A stretch of 64,000 nucleotides of DNA from Bacteroidota bacterium (GCA_013297775.1 JAAFIL010000015.1:1-64000); one strand, 5' to 3'. Shown: positions 25,191 through 35,548, numbered from the stretch's first letter. The notes: generated by a model not told the origin, from the letters alone. Program-made: numbers and translations.

Positions 25191-28100
25191 CTAAAATGCT
25201 CTATTTATGCCTATCATCCACCGAAATTGAATGTAGTCTTTCTCTTCAAAGGGTAAGCGGTTTATAAAAAAGGGCACATCAAAACGAATGCTTAAAGGTT
25301 TGATACCGTAGAGTGGTCCCCAACGGGTAATATTTAGAGTGGTTCCAACACCCGCATCCATTAAAACATCGGTCATAACGATGGCTTTACCGGGTGCATT
25401 TTTATTTATCATACCCGCATCAGCAAAAATATAGGGTTGAATTTTAAAACTATTTTTTAAAAACTTAGGATTAAAGCGAGAAAGCAATTCACCAAATTCA
25501 ATCTCCATGTTAAAAGCACCACCTGTTGTGCCTTTATAATTAAAACTAAATGTACCATCTATATATTTTTCGGCCAATAAATACCCACTAAATCCACGTA
25601 GGTTAAGGCCGCCGCCAGCAGTAAAATGGTTAGTAACGTTACCGTAATTTCCCCATTCATTCGGAATAAATCCAAACGAGCGGGTATATTTATTATCCAT
25701 TAAATCTTCGTTATTGGCTCCTGCGGCAAATAGCATACTTTCCGAAGGTAAACGGCTACCGAATCCGAGTTGAGCAAATACACGGGTATTTATATTAATC
25801 TTTCCCAAATCGTTCTTATTAATACTTTGTAAATTAATATACGAGTAATCGTAATCGTTGGTAAAAGCCGCCGCACGGGTAGTCATTAAGATATTACCTT
25901 GCCCGCGCTTATAACGGTAATTGTGTTCCAGCCCAACATGCACCGCACTATTTAATTTTTGATAGCCCCACTCTTTAGAATTAATTAAGTAAACCATATC
26001 TTGAGGTAAATCTCGTAACATCGCTTTTACATGCGCAAATACACGCGTCTTTTCCGAATTACTTTTCTTTTCAAATCCTATTAAGGCTGCATCTAAGCCG
26101 TCTAGCGATTTAGCTTGCCAATACACCGCCGACCTTCTAATAAACGAAGATGTATTGGTGCGGTAATTAATAAAAAACGAAAGTTTATTAAAACGATTGA
26201 TAGTAACACTGCTATCTAAACCATATTGCAATAGCCCTGTACTAAACCACGCTGCAACATCAAATACATGCTTGGTATTCAAATAGCCTCCACTCATGTG
26301 CGCACCAACTTTTAAACCATCGTAACCGTTGTACCATATACTAGGGCGTATGCGCATTTCATAATGCTTCCAATCGGCAGGATTATATATTTTAGAATCG
26401 AATCGTAAATTAATTTTTTTGTGTTTAACGTTGTTCATCATATTCACATCAGCCAAACGGTAACTCGGATCTATAATTACATTTTTTAATTTACTTCCCA
26501 CATTAATACTAGCCGTATAAGTTGATTTTAGTTTGGGTCCCCAACCAATCCACCGTGGAAGTGTTTTAGCATGAGTCGGTTTCTCGAACCATGTATTAGG
26601 AATATGAAAATGACTAGCCGAGTCGTTCGCATCAATCACCACAAAATCAATGGGCATTTGCATACTACCTTTTCGTTTAAAGGTTATTTCGTAATTGTTA
26701 CCCGAGCCACGCTTTACACGCCCCACTTTATAATCAATCACTTTCGTTGTTTCCAGCCACTGATCAAAAAACCAATTCAAATCAATGTTAGCATATTGGA
26801 TGATAGAATTTCTAAAATCTTCGGGATAGGGATGGCAAAATTTCCATTGATTAAAATAATGCTGCATAGATTTATCAAATAGCGCACGACCTAACACATA
26901 CTCCAAATTTTTAAGCATGGTTGCTGTTTTTGAATACACTTGCCCATAACCACCTCCATGGCGAATGCCTCCATTAAAATCATCGCTATGTGTATTTAAA
27001 GAGACTTGCTCCTCTTTTACAACCGTATTGTTATAGTAGATGTTATAAATTTCATCGTCAATCACACGCACAGGGTCGGTAAACGCATTAGCATATTTAC
27101 TTTTAAACTTTGGTGTTATCATCAAGGGGCCATCAATAAACTGATAGGTATCGGCCGTATAAAATTGCGTGAACCCTTCGTCTAAAAAAGCCCGATACGT
27201 TTCGTTGCTGCCTACCATACCAAAAAACCAGTTATGCGTCATTTCATGTATAAACAACGTGCGGTAATCTGGGTCTTTGCCGCCATTTAAGGCAAGCATT
27301 GGGTATTCCATCCCATCGCGGGCATCGGCACAAATCATTTTTGGATAGTGATACTTACCAATATTGTAATTGTTGGTTTCAATAATTTTTGCCATGTAAT
27401 TAGAAGCGTTATACCAACTGGCCGCATGAGACTCTTGCACCAATGCAATGCAACGTACCCCTTCAAAATCAGTTTCGCCAATGCGGTAAGTAGGGTCGGC
27501 AGTAAAGGCAAAATCATGAACATTGATGGCACTAAACTTAAATGTTTTGGTACTTCCATCTCGCTTAATAATTTCGGAGGGCGGCGAGTCATACTCCTTC
27601 TGCAAGAAATTTTTTATATCCAATGCGCGGCGTAAATTTTCAGGATATATTTCCTTCTCATTGGTCATTATGCCCGTTCCATCGGCTACATAATGGTTAG
27701 GCATCGTTATTTCTACATGATACGAACCAAAATCGCCGTAAAATTCATGATCCATGTGTTGATCGGTATTCCATCCCATTTTGCGATCAAACACCGATAA
27801 ACGTGGGTACCAATGCACCACATCGTAGTGTTTATACCCCCACGAATTAAATAACTTCATGCGGTTACGAATGGCTTCTTTATCAAAATAGGTTTTAAAT
27901 TTTAGTTTAAAAGTAATAGACTCTCCACTTTTTAAAATTCGGGGAAGTATCACTTTTAAAACGGTATTATCCAATTCAGTTTTTACGGGTTTATCATCTA
28001 CTTTTAACTCTTCTATTTCAGTACCTAACCCTTGCCTTCTATACTTACCGTATTTTAAATGGTAATTGTTATTTTCATACAAATCGGATAGATAAGAACC

Positions 28101-28373
28101 TTTAGCTTGTGCATTATTATACAAATGAAAATACACTTGCGTTAAATCGTTGGGCGAATTGTTCCAATAAATCAACTCCTCTTCCCCGCTTAAAATATCG
28201 GTGGTATCGTTAATGTAAGCTGAAATAGTATAATGAACATCTTGTTGCCAGTAACCTTCAAACGGTTTACGGTTTTTCCAATAAAGTGGATTAGTGGCCG
28301 AACGGTAATCGCTATATTCGGTTTGAGCCGATAGCAACAATGGAATAAAAAAAAGAAAAAAACTAAAACGCAT
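25191..28373 (-). CDS. M1 family metallopeptidase with C-terminal outer-membrane-barrel-like region
   Basis: 1060 residues. Signal peptide 1-16. Residues about 40-560 are an M1 aminopeptidase: substrate motif GMEYP at 354-358 and zinc site HEMTHN at 376-381 with the third ligand Glu399 in FLDEGFTQFY. A short Ig-like part follows to about 640. The last ~400 residues are alternating beta strands with aromatic girdles, contain the Omp85-like piece GGGLNLRGFSGY, and end in Phe, as outer-membrane barrels do. This suggests a peptidase tethered to its own barrel at the outer membrane. Which face the peptidase is on is unknown. Minus-strand gene, 127 bases after the next gene's end. Confidence 0.85.
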   Translation of the reverse strand: MRFSFFLFFIPLLLSAQTEYSDYRSATNPLYWKNRKPFEGYWQQDVHYTISAYINDTTDILSGEEELIYWNNSPNDLTQVYFHLYNNAQAKGSYLSDLYENNNYHLKYGKYRRQGLGTEIEELKVDDKPVKTELDNTVLKVILPRILKSGESITFKLKFKTYFDKEAIRNRMKLFNSWGYKHYDVVHWYPRLSVFDRKMGWNTDQHMDHEFYGDFGSYHVEITMPNHYVADGTGIMTNEKEIYPENLRRALDIKNFLQKEYDSPPSEIIKRDGSTKTFKFSAINVHDFAFTADPTYRIGETDFEGVRCIALVQESHAASWYNASNYMAKIIETNNYNIGKYHYPKMICADARDGMEYPMLALNGGKDPDYRTLFIHEMTHNWFFGMVGSNETYRAFLDEGFTQFYTADTYQFIDGPLMITPKFKSKYANAFTDPVRVIDDEIYNIYYNNTVVKEEQVSLNTHSDDFNGGIRHGGGYGQVYSKTATMLKNLEYVLGRALFDKSMQHYFNQWKFCHPYPEDFRNSIIQYANIDLNWFFDQWLETTKVIDYKVGRVKRGSGNNYEITFKRKGSMQMPIDFVVIDANDSASHFHIPNTWFEKPTHAKTLPRWIGWGPKLKSTYTASINVGSKLKNVIIDPSYRLADVNMMNNVKHKKINLRFDSKIYNPADWKHYEMRIRPSIWYNGYDGLKVGAHMSGGYLNTKHVFDVAAWFSTGLLQYGLDSSVTINRFNKLSFFINYRTNTSSFIRRSAVYWQAKSLDGLDAALIGFEKKSNSEKTRVFAHVKAMLRDLPQDMVYLINSKEWGYQKLNSAVHVGLEHNYRYKRGQGNILMTTRAAAFTNDYDYSYINLQSINKNDLGKININTRVFAQLGFGSRLPSESMLFAAGANNEDLMDNKYTRSFGFIPNEWGNYGNVTNHFTAGGGLNLRGFSGYLLAEKYIDGTFSFNYKGTTGGAFNMEIEFGELLSRFNPKFLKNSFKIQPYIFADAGMINKNAPGKAIVMTDVLMDAGVGTTLNITRWGPLYGIKPLSIRFDVPFFINRLPFEEKDYIQFRWMIGINRAF

Positions 28374-28500
28374 ACTACCTAACTTAAAATGATAAGCCTT
28401 AAAGATATTGATTTTTATGCTTGTAATAATGGCTTCATTAAATTCTGAACGGTACTCTAATTAAAACAACGTAAGCCTTTGTGCCCTCTATTAACCGTGT

Positions 28501-30654
28501 TTATTTCTCTAAAATTTTAAACTCGGTGCGGCGGTTATTTTGCCGACCTTCTTCGGTATCATTCGTGTCCATCGGTTTAGTTTCGCCGTAACCTTTAGCC
28601 GTTAACCTCACCGCCGAAATGCCTTTACCTATTAAATACTCTACCACCGATTTAGAGCGGCTATCGCTTAACTTTAAATTATAATCATCAGAGCCTTTGC
28701 TATCGGTGTGAGAGCCCAACTCTATTTTTATAGTCGGATTATCGGCTAATAATTTTATCAACCTATCTAATTCATTAGCCGACTCGGGGCGTATAGTGGC
28801 TTTATCAAAATCGAAAAAAATGTTCCGTAACACAATCACGTTTCCTATCTCTATTTTTTTGAGGGCAACATCTTTGTTATACTCTTGGTAATCGGCACCT
28901 TCGGGTATTATGAAATTTTCAGAATGAAATAAATAGCTATCTTTTTTTACTGCAATCCCATAATTTTTACCACTGGGTAAGGTTACCAAATATTTACCAC
29001 TCACACTATTCGATTTAAAAGTAGCTAATACTAAATTCGCTTCATTGTCTATTAAATCAATAGAGGCTTCTAATGCTTGATTGGTTTTCGCATCGGTTAT
29101 AACTCCTTTTAAAATGGTTAATTTAGCACTCTTGGTTTCAACAGCAGCCTCCATTTTTAAATTGTTAACCGGATTAGCAACCATGGCCATTAATTGATCT
29201 TGCGTTCCTAACAGAGGCTTTTTTTCTGGACCTAAAAATGTAATCCGATACAAATCCTTTTCGCCAAATCCGCCTTGCTTTGCACTTGCAAAATAAGCCC
29301 GTTTACCGCTTCCACTTACTACAAAAAAAACATCATCGTCGGGTCCATTAATGGGGTAACCTAGGTTTTGAGGCGTTGTCCATTTTCCATTCTCCCAAGT
29401 GGATTTAAAAATATCGTAACCACCCATGTTTTTATGCCCTTTGCTACTAAAATAAATTGTTTTACCATCTGGATGAATAAATACGCCTTCTTCGGCATAT
29501 TTGGTATTCAATTCGTTGCCTATGTTTTTAGTGGCGCCCCATTCGCCTTTCACATCCAAATCCGAAAAGTAAATATCACGGTCGCCCATGCCATTGTCTT
29601 TATCGCTAATAAAATAAATGCGCCGTCCATCAAAACTTTGGCTCACGGTACTTTCGTGAAACTTTGAATTTATGTTACGGTTCATGTGAATAGGAACTTC
29701 CCAATCGCTCCCAAACAAGGTGCTTTCGTATAAATCGCCTCCGTCTTTTTTCTGATAGCGGTAAACGTATAATTTACTTCCATCCGGCGAAAGCCCCGCC
29801 GTTGCATCGTGTTCGTTACTATTAATATTTTTGCTCAAATGTTTAGAGGCGATCCATTTCCCATTTTGTTTAGTAGAAATGTAAATGTCTTCAAAAAAAG
29901 AATTGCGCTCGTCTTTCACGCCACCTGTAGAGTTATCGCGGCGAGCCGTAAAAATAATAGTAGATTCATCGGCCGTAATAACAGGGCCATACTCAGCAAA
30001 CGAACTGTTAACATTGACGCCCAAATTATCTACAAATACGCGTTCGGGTTTGGCACTTAGTTCTTTTCCTACATTACATTCACTTATCTTTTTGGCAATG
30101 TCGTCTATATCCATTGCAAACAATTTGGGTTTAGCTTGTAACTTCGTTAAATACAATTGGTAATACTTAATGGCTTCGTCCCATCGGCTTTGCAGGTGAT
30201 TAGCCCAGCCCAGGTAATAACATAAATCCATTTCCACATTGGGGTCTAACTGATAGGCTTTTTCAAAATGTTTTAAAGCCACATCGCTGATGTGATCTAT
30301 ATTAAAAAAAACAATGCCCATCGCATAATTTAAACGGGCGTTGTTGGGGTTAAACTTTTGGGCGGTACCTAAGGGTGCAACGGCTTGTTTAAATTGTTCG
30401 CCTCCTGCATCCATGTAGTCGTAACGACTAACGGGTAAAAATTTATGCTCACCAACATAGTAGCGTTTATAATCGTCCATGGCTTTTTTTCCTTCCATAA
30501 AAAATTCCATGCCCACATCCAATTGCTTACGTGCCTCGCGCAACTCATCCTTTTTTCCAGGAAAATTATCTTTCTCAAACTCTATACTTTGCGCCATTAG
30601 GTTAGCGAACGAACTTACTATTAAAACTAAAAAAGTGTTTAAAATGGATTTCAT
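28501..30654 (-). CDS. TPR-PD40-OmpA outer membrane protein (PorE-like)
   Basis: 717 residues. Signal peptide 1-21. TPR-type helices run about 30-185. Residues about 205-470 are a PD40/WD40-like propeller with repeated F-x-S-x-DG signs (ADESTIIFTARRDNS, HPDGKTIYFSSKGHKNMGGY, GSGKRAYFASAKQGGFGEKD). A carboxypeptidase-regulatory-like Ig domain covers about 510-590. An OmpA C-terminal peptidoglycan-binding domain covers about 600-717 (NIFFDFDKATIRPES ... GSHTDSKGSDDYN). This order is that of PorE, a T9SS component that links the machinery to peptidoglycan, and of related paralogs. It is followed on the same message order by the TPR gene 21 bases away (upstream). Confidence 0.85.
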   Translation of the reverse strand: MKSILNTFLVLIVSSFANLMAQSIEFEKDNFPGKKDELREARKQLDVGMEFFMEGKKAMDDYKRYYVGEHKFLPVSRYDYMDAGGEQFKQAVAPLGTAQKFNPNNARLNYAMGIVFFNIDHISDVALKHFEKAYQLDPNVEMDLCYYLGWANHLQSRWDEAIKYYQLYLTKLQAKPKLFAMDIDDIAKKISECNVGKELSAKPERVFVDNLGVNVNSSFAEYGPVITADESTIIFTARRDNSTGGVKDERNSFFEDIYISTKQNGKWIASKHLSKNINSNEHDATAGLSPDGSKLYVYRYQKKDGGDLYESTLFGSDWEVPIHMNRNINSKFHESTVSQSFDGRRIYFISDKDNGMGDRDIYFSDLDVKGEWGATKNIGNELNTKYAEEGVFIHPDGKTIYFSSKGHKNMGGYDIFKSTWENGKWTTPQNLGYPINGPDDDVFFVVSGSGKRAYFASAKQGGFGEKDLYRITFLGPEKKPLLGTQDQLMAMVANPVNNLKMEAAVETKSAKLTILKGVITDAKTNQALEASIDLIDNEANLVLATFKSNSVSGKYLVTLPSGKNYGIAVKKDSYLFHSENFIIPEGADYQEYNKDVALKKIEIGNVIVLRNIFFDFDKATIRPESANELDRLIKLLADNPTIKIELGSHTDSKGSDDYNLKLSDSRSKSVVEYLIGKGISAVRLTAKGYGETKPMDTNDTEEGRQNNRRTEFKILEK

Positions 30655-30675
30655 ATTAAATAATTTGGAGATGAA

Positions 30676-31728
30676 TTAATCTTCGCAATCTGAATTTAAG
30701 TAAGCCCCTGCTGCCACAACACCAAGCTCTTTGGCTTTTTTCCAATCGGCACAACAGCCTTCTTCTTCGCGCAACATTTGCCGCGCTATGCCTCTATTAA
30801 AATACGCAGGTCCATTTTTATCGTTTAACTGTATGGCACGCGCCGACATATCTTTGGCTTTTTTATAATCTTTTTTTACAATAGCTATAGAAGCTAAATT
30901 GTTATAAGCTTGCGAGTTATTCCCATCTTTTTTTAATACGCCTTCAAAATCAGCTTCGGCTCCTGCAAGATCGTTATTCTCAAACTTAGCAGCACCACGG
31001 TTATTTAACGCAATCAAATAGTTAGCATCTTGCTGTATGGCTTTGTTATAACTCTCAACAGCTTTTGTGTAATTTTTTTGTTGGCGATAGGCACTTCCTA
31101 GATTGTTGTAAATAAATGGATGATTGGTTTCTATACTTGCGGCTTTTTCGTAATCGGCAATGGCACCAGCAGCATCGTTTTTAGCGCGTTTAGCGCTTCC
31201 TCTATCGTTATAAGCATAAGCATACGAAGGGTTAGCGGCAATGGCTTTCGAGTAGCAATCAATGGCTTTATCCCAATCGTTCATTTCGTAGTGTAACATA
31301 CCTTTGTAATAATTGGCTTCGGCATGGTTTGCAGCAAGGGCTAAACAATTATCGAGTGCCATGAGTTGAGAGTCTTTTTTATTCTCATTAAAGTAAATGA
31401 GGCTCTTGGTAAAAAAGATTTCCGGGTTTTTTGGACTCAAGGCAGTAGCTGCGGCAATATCGCTTTTAGCGGCATTGTAATTTTTTAACTGCATATACGC
31501 AATGGCACGGTTATAAAGTGCCTTATCGAAATTAGGTTTGGCTAATAAGGCTTTATTAAACAACTCTACCGAAGGCATAAACTCGTTGCGCTTTAATGCC
31601 GCTAAGCCTTGGTTATAATCCAACTCAGCTTGCTGCTCGGGGGTTAAGGTGCTCGCAATTTTTATAGTATCTTGTCCATACGAACAAACTAAAAATAACA
31701 AAGAAAGTGTCGTAAAAATAAACTTCAT
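30676..31728 (-). CDS. Secreted TPR repeat protein
   Basis: 350 residues. Signal peptide 1-18 (..VCSYGQ). The rest is an almost unbroken row of about eight 34-residue TPR units (AYAYNDRGSAKRAKNDAAGA and IALNNRGAAKFENNDLAGAE are two). It ends with paired Cys motifs EEGCCADWKK and NSDCED, typical of Bacteroidota TPR proteins of this type. TPR arrays bind other proteins; partners are unknown. It is the first gene of a pair with the PorE-like gene, 21 bases apart, which suggests shared work at the outer membrane. Confidence 0.85.
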   Translation of the reverse strand: MKFIFTTLSLLFLVCSYGQDTIKIASTLTPEQQAELDYNQGLAALKRNEFMPSVELFNKALLAKPNFDKALYNRAIAYMQLKNYNAAKSDIAAATALSPKNPEIFFTKSLIYFNENKKDSQLMALDNCLALAANHAEANYYKGMLHYEMNDWDKAIDCYSKAIAANPSYAYAYNDRGSAKRAKNDAAGAIADYEKAASIETNHPFIYNNLGSAYRQQKNYTKAVESYNKAIQQDANYLIALNNRGAAKFENNDLAGAEADFEGVLKKDGNNSQAYNNLASIAIVKKDYKKAKDMSARAIQLNDKNGPAYFNRGIARQMLREEEGCCADWKKAKELGVVAAGAYLNSDCED

Positions 31729-31901
31729 GCCTGTAATTTAGAAGTCTCTAAAATAATAAAATTTATAGAGGAGGCAAGTTTATTTCATTAACAGAATACC
31801 CTATCCACACTTTAAGAGTAACAAGGGTTTTAAGATGAGGTTGTTAACAACATTCTAGCGTATGGTTTTTGCAAAAGTGATGGAGTTGTAATTTTATAAC
31901 A

Positions 31902-34838
31902 ATGTTAAAACGTTATTTCATTGCGTGTCTTAGTGTCTTTTTGTGGATGAGTTTTATCCATTCGCCAAAGCAAGAGCCTACAAAAAAAGAACCCGATTTT
32001 TTGAAAGTGCAGCAAAGATGGGTGGACTCGGTATTTCAAAGCCTTAATGCCGATGAGCGTTTGGGGCAATTGTTTATGGTGGCAGCCTATAGCAATAAAG
32101 ATAACAAGCACGTTAAAGAACTTCGCGAGTTGATACAAACCTATCATTTAGGTGGTTTAATTTGGATGCAAGGCGGCCCTTTGCGCCAAGCCCGTTTGGC
32201 TAACTATTACCAATCGCTTAGTAAAGTGCCTTTGTTATACAGCATTGATGGAGAGTGGGGATTAAGTATGCGATTAGACAGTACGCCGCGCTACCCCAAA
32301 CAAATGACCTTAGGTGCTATTCAAAACGATTCGTTAATTTTTGAGATGGGTCAACAGATTGCACGCGAATGTAAGCGAATGGGCCTACACGTTAATTTTG
32401 CACCTGTTGCCGATGTAAATAATAATCCTAATAACCCTGTAATTGGAATGCGCAGTTTTGGTGAAGATAAACTGCAAGTTGCACAAAAAGCGATTGCTTA
32501 CATGAAAGGTCTGCAAACCGAATACGTGATGGCAAATGGCAAACATTTTCCGGGGCATGGCGATACGGATGTGGACTCGCACAAGGGCTTGCCGCTTATT
32601 CCATTTAATAGGCAACGTTTAGATTCGTTAGAATTATATCCTTTTAAACAGTTGTTTAACGAAGGCTTATCGAGTGTTATGGTAGCGCATTTAAACATCC
32701 CATCGTTAGATACCACCAAAAATTTAGCTTCTACTTTATCGCCAGCCGTGGTTAATGGGTTATTAAAAAATGAAATGGGTTTTAAAGGACTTATTTTTAC
32801 AGATGCCTTAAACATGAAGGGTGCTGCGGCATTCAACGCACCAGGTATTGTAGATGCCAAAGCTCTTTTAGCAGGTAACGATGTATTGTTGTTTAGCGAA
32901 GATGTAGGAAAAGCCATGGTTGAAATAAAAAAAGCCATTGATGTGGGTCAAATTACACAACAAGAAATTGATCAACGGTGTAAAAAAATATTGATGGCTA
33001 AATATTGGTGCGGTTTGCATAAAAAGCAATATGTATCGCCAAAAAATTTAGCAAATGATTTGAATAGTAAAGCCAGTTTTGAACTTAACGAAAAACTAGC
33101 CAAAGCGGCGGTTACTATTTTGAAAAATGAAAACGCCATGCTGCCATTAGCTTGTAGCGATAGCACACGTGTTTTAGAATTATCTATTGGGATTGAAGAA
33201 AAAAATTCACTGTATCAAAGTATAAAAAATTTTGGATACGTTCAGCATTTAGGAATTAGCCACAATGCCTCTCAAGTGCAATTAGACGAAGTATTTAATA
33301 AAGTTCAACAGTCGGATATCATTGTTTTGCAACTTAATAAAACAACTTTAAAAGCTGAAAACCATTATGGGGTTGGCGATAAAAGTTTAGCTTTAATAGA
33401 TTCTATTGCGCGTTTAAAACCAACTGTGTTAGTTCTGGTAGGCAATCCTTACTTAGTTAATAAATTAAAAAGTACAGAAGTATTTAAAAGTATTGTGATG
33501 GCTTACGAATACATGCCTTCTTTGTTAAAAGCAAGTGGCGATGTTATAACGGGTGTTGAAGGGGCTAATGGAAAATTGCCTGTAAGTGTAAATGGATTTA
33601 AAGTGGGCGTAGGTATTAGAACAACCCCTTCTCAAAAACAAACGCTTCCGAAATTAAAAATGGGACTAAAAAAAAAAGAGTTCGCCGTTGATAGCATCGC
33701 CTTAGCAGGAATTAAAGAAGAGGCTTATCCAGGTTGCCAAATAGTGGCATTACATAAGGGGAAAGTTATTTATCAAAAATCGTTTGGTCATTTTACTTAC
33801 AACAAAGACTCGAAACTTGTTGACGACGGCTGTGTGTACGATTTAGCTTCTGTTAACAAAATTGCAGCATCGTGCTTGGCTTTGATGACGTTGAAAGGTG
33901 AAGGGAAGTTAGATTATAAAAAAACCTTGGGCGATTATTTACCAGAGCTAATTGGCACTAACAAAGAGAAACTCGTATTAGAAGATGTGATGGCGCATCA
34001 AGCGGGCTTACAGGCGTGGATTCCGTTCTATCTAAAAACCATGGATAAAAAAGATAAATACAAACCAGGTTACTATGCTAAGAAACCAAGTGAACAGTTT
34101 CCGACACGCGTAGCTAAAAAACTATATGTGGTGAAAGGATTTGAAGATAGTATTTACCAACGTATTAACATCAGCAAAGTAGATGAGCGTGGAAAATATT
34201 TGTACAGCGATTTAGGGTATTATTACTTGCAAAAAATTATTGAGCGGTTAAGCGGTAAAAAATTAAATGTATTTGTTGAAACGATTTATGCTGATATGGG
34301 TTTGGGTTTATGTTACAACCCTCAATTTAAACATTCTCTAAAAATTATTGTGCCTACCGAAAACGATACTAAATGGCGTAAACAAACGGTTCAGGGTTTT
34401 GTACACGACCCAGGAGCGGCTTTGTTAGGAGGCGTTGCGGGGCATGCGGGTTTATTTGGAAATGCACTTGACTTGGCCAAGCTAATGGAAATGTATCGCA
34501 ACAAAGGACTATTTAATGCCAAGCGGTATTTAGACAGCAATGTTGTTAACGATTTTACAAGCTGTCATTTTTGTCCTACTAACCGTAGGGGTTTATGTTT
34601 TGAAAAACCAGAACCCGATCCGAAAAAAGATTCGCCCGTTACAGACTTAGCCAGTTTAGGAAGTTACGGACATACCGGATTTACAGGCACTTTTGCATGG
34701 GTAGATCCTGCTAACGAATTGGTGGTGGTGTTTTTAAGCAACCGTGTTTACCCTAATGCCGATGAAAATAAATTAGCCAAACTAGGCATTAGAGGAAAAA
34801 TACACCGTGTGTTTTACGAATGGGTGAGAGAGTTGTGA
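31902..34838 (+). CDS. GH3 beta-N-acetylglucosaminidase-like / serine hydrolase fusion
   Basis: 978 residues, with a hydrophobic N-terminal signal. Residues about 40-400 are a GH3 N-terminal domain of the NagZ type: KHFPGHGDTDVDSH at 214-227 and nucleophile Asp301 in FTDALNMKG. Residues about 400-570 look like the GH3 C-terminal alpha/beta sandwich. Residues about 595-978 are a class C beta-lactamase-like serine hydrolase with SVNK at 650-653 (SxxK), YSD at 768-770 and a GHTG motif near 935. Both active sites appear complete. The fusion is known in Bacteroidota and points to cell-wall sugar and peptide recycling. It is transcribed toward rnpA. Confidence 0.9.
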   Translation: MLKRYFIACLSVFLWMSFIHSPKQEPTKKEPDFLKVQQRWVDSVFQSLNADERLGQLFMVAAYSNKDNKHVKELRELIQTYHLGGLIWMQGGPLRQARLANYYQSLSKVPLLYSIDGEWGLSMRLDSTPRYPKQMTLGAIQNDSLIFEMGQQIARECKRMGLHVNFAPVADVNNNPNNPVIGMRSFGEDKLQVAQKAIAYMKGLQTEYVMANGKHFPGHGDTDVDSHKGLPLIPFNRQRLDSLELYPFKQLFNEGLSSVMVAHLNIPSLDTTKNLASTLSPAVVNGLLKNEMGFKGLIFTDALNMKGAAAFNAPGIVDAKALLAGNDVLLFSEDVGKAMVEIKKAIDVGQITQQEIDQRCKKILMAKYWCGLHKKQYVSPKNLANDLNSKASFELNEKLAKAAVTILKNENAMLPLACSDSTRVLELSIGIEEKNSLYQSIKNFGYVQHLGISHNASQVQLDEVFNKVQQSDIIVLQLNKTTLKAENHYGVGDKSLALIDSIARLKPTVLVLVGNPYLVNKLKSTEVFKSIVMAYEYMPSLLKASGDVITGVEGANGKLPVSVNGFKVGVGIRTTPSQKQTLPKLKMGLKKKEFAVDSIALAGIKEEAYPGCQIVALHKGKVIYQKSFGHFTYNKDSKLVDDGCVYDLASVNKIAASCLALMTLKGEGKLDYKKTLGDYLPELIGTNKEKLVLEDVMAHQAGLQAWIPFYLKTMDKKDKYKPGYYAKKPSEQFPTRVAKKLYVVKGFEDSIYQRINISKVDERGKYLYSDLGYYYLQKIIERLSGKKLNVFVETIYADMGLGLCYNPQFKHSLKIIVPTENDTKWRKQTVQGFVHDPGAALLGGVAGHAGLFGNALDLAKLMEMYRNKGLFNAKRYLDSNVVNDFTSCHFCPTNRRGLCFEKPEPDPKKDSPVTDLASLGSYGHTGFTGTFAWVDPANELVVVFLSNRVYPNADENKLAKLGIRGKIHRVFYEWVREL

Positions 34839-34927
34839 TGCTCGAGGGTGTTGTTAAAAGCCAAACCCAACCATTCCCCATAAATTTATGTTAACCGTAA
34901 ACTTCTCAAACAAATTTTTAGATACCA

Positions 34928-35299
34928 TTACTTTTTAGTGGTGATGGTATCTATCATTTTTTTTACGCTTTTATAAATATTGTCGTAAGTCATTTGTTCT
35001 TTAGCAGTATATAAAATAGCCAAATTGATTTGTGGTATTTGCAATTGTTGGTAAAACTCATTTTTTTGTAGGCGATAAGCTTCGCGGATTCGGCGTTTGA
35101 GTAAATTACGATCAACAGCACGTTTAAACAAACGCTTAGGCACTACAATTAAAACACGCACGGCTGGGGCATTGGGTAGCGTTGTAGGGGCATACAAACC
35201 TCGCAAAGGATAGGCTTTTATAGGTATTCCGCCACTAAATAAAGCATCAATTTGCACCTGGCTGCAAAGCCGTTCGTTTTTATGAAACGTATTTTTCAA
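34928..35299 (-). CDS. rnpA: Ribonuclease P protein component
   Basis: 123 residues with the RnpA RNA-binding signature FKRAVDRNLLKRRIREAYR and the family N-terminus TFHKNERLCS. It binds the RNase P RNA and helps cleave tRNA 5' leaders. The start is a TTG at 35299, the only start that keeps the conserved N-terminus. Length is normal for the family. rpmH, often next to rnpA in other bacteria, is not adjacent; instead the bTHX gene is divergent. Confidence 0.95.
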   Translation of the reverse strand: MKNTFHKNERLCSQVQIDALFSGGIPIKAYPLRGLYAPTTLPNAPAVRVLIVVPKRLFKRAVDRNLLKRRIREAYRLQKNEFYQQLQIPQINLAILYTAKEQMTYDNIYKSVKKMIDTITTKK

Positions 35300-35381
35300 A
35301 GGTGTGTAAAGGTAGAAACATATTTTTTACAGAGGTAGATTTAGTATAAATTGCTATTTTTGAAGAATATATTAATTAGTT

Positions 35382-35516
35382 ATGGGAAAAGGTGATAAAA
35401 AAACCAAGCGTGGTAAAATTCATATCGGTACACACGGTGTTGTTCGTCCGAAGAAAACCGCTAAAGTAAGTGCTGCAAAAGCGGCATCAGAAAAAGCTGC
35501 AAAAGCTGCTAAGTAA
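35382..35516 (+). CDS. 30S ribosomal protein bTHX
   Basis: A 44-residue gene. Starts MGKGDKKTKRGKIHIGTHG, the conserved THX/Thx core, then VRPKK and a Lys/Ala-rich tail. bTHX sits at the head of the 30S subunit and stabilises rRNA in Thermus and Bacteroidota. TATTTTTG at 35355-35362 is a perfect -7 element 19 bases before the ATG, and a terminator follows 6 bases after the stop, so it is a one-gene unit. Confidence 0.9.
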   Translation: MGKGDKKTKRGKIHIGTHGVVRPKKTAKVSAAKAASEKAAKAAK

Positions 35517-35522
35517 ACGAAG

Positions 35523-35548
35523 GGCTATCCAAAACGGATGGCCTTTTT
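35523..35548 (+). terminator. Rho-independent terminator of the bTHX gene
   Basis: GGCTATCC (35523-35530) pairs with GGATGGCC (35536-35543), one G-T pair, loop AAAAC, then TTTTT. Confidence 0.8.
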
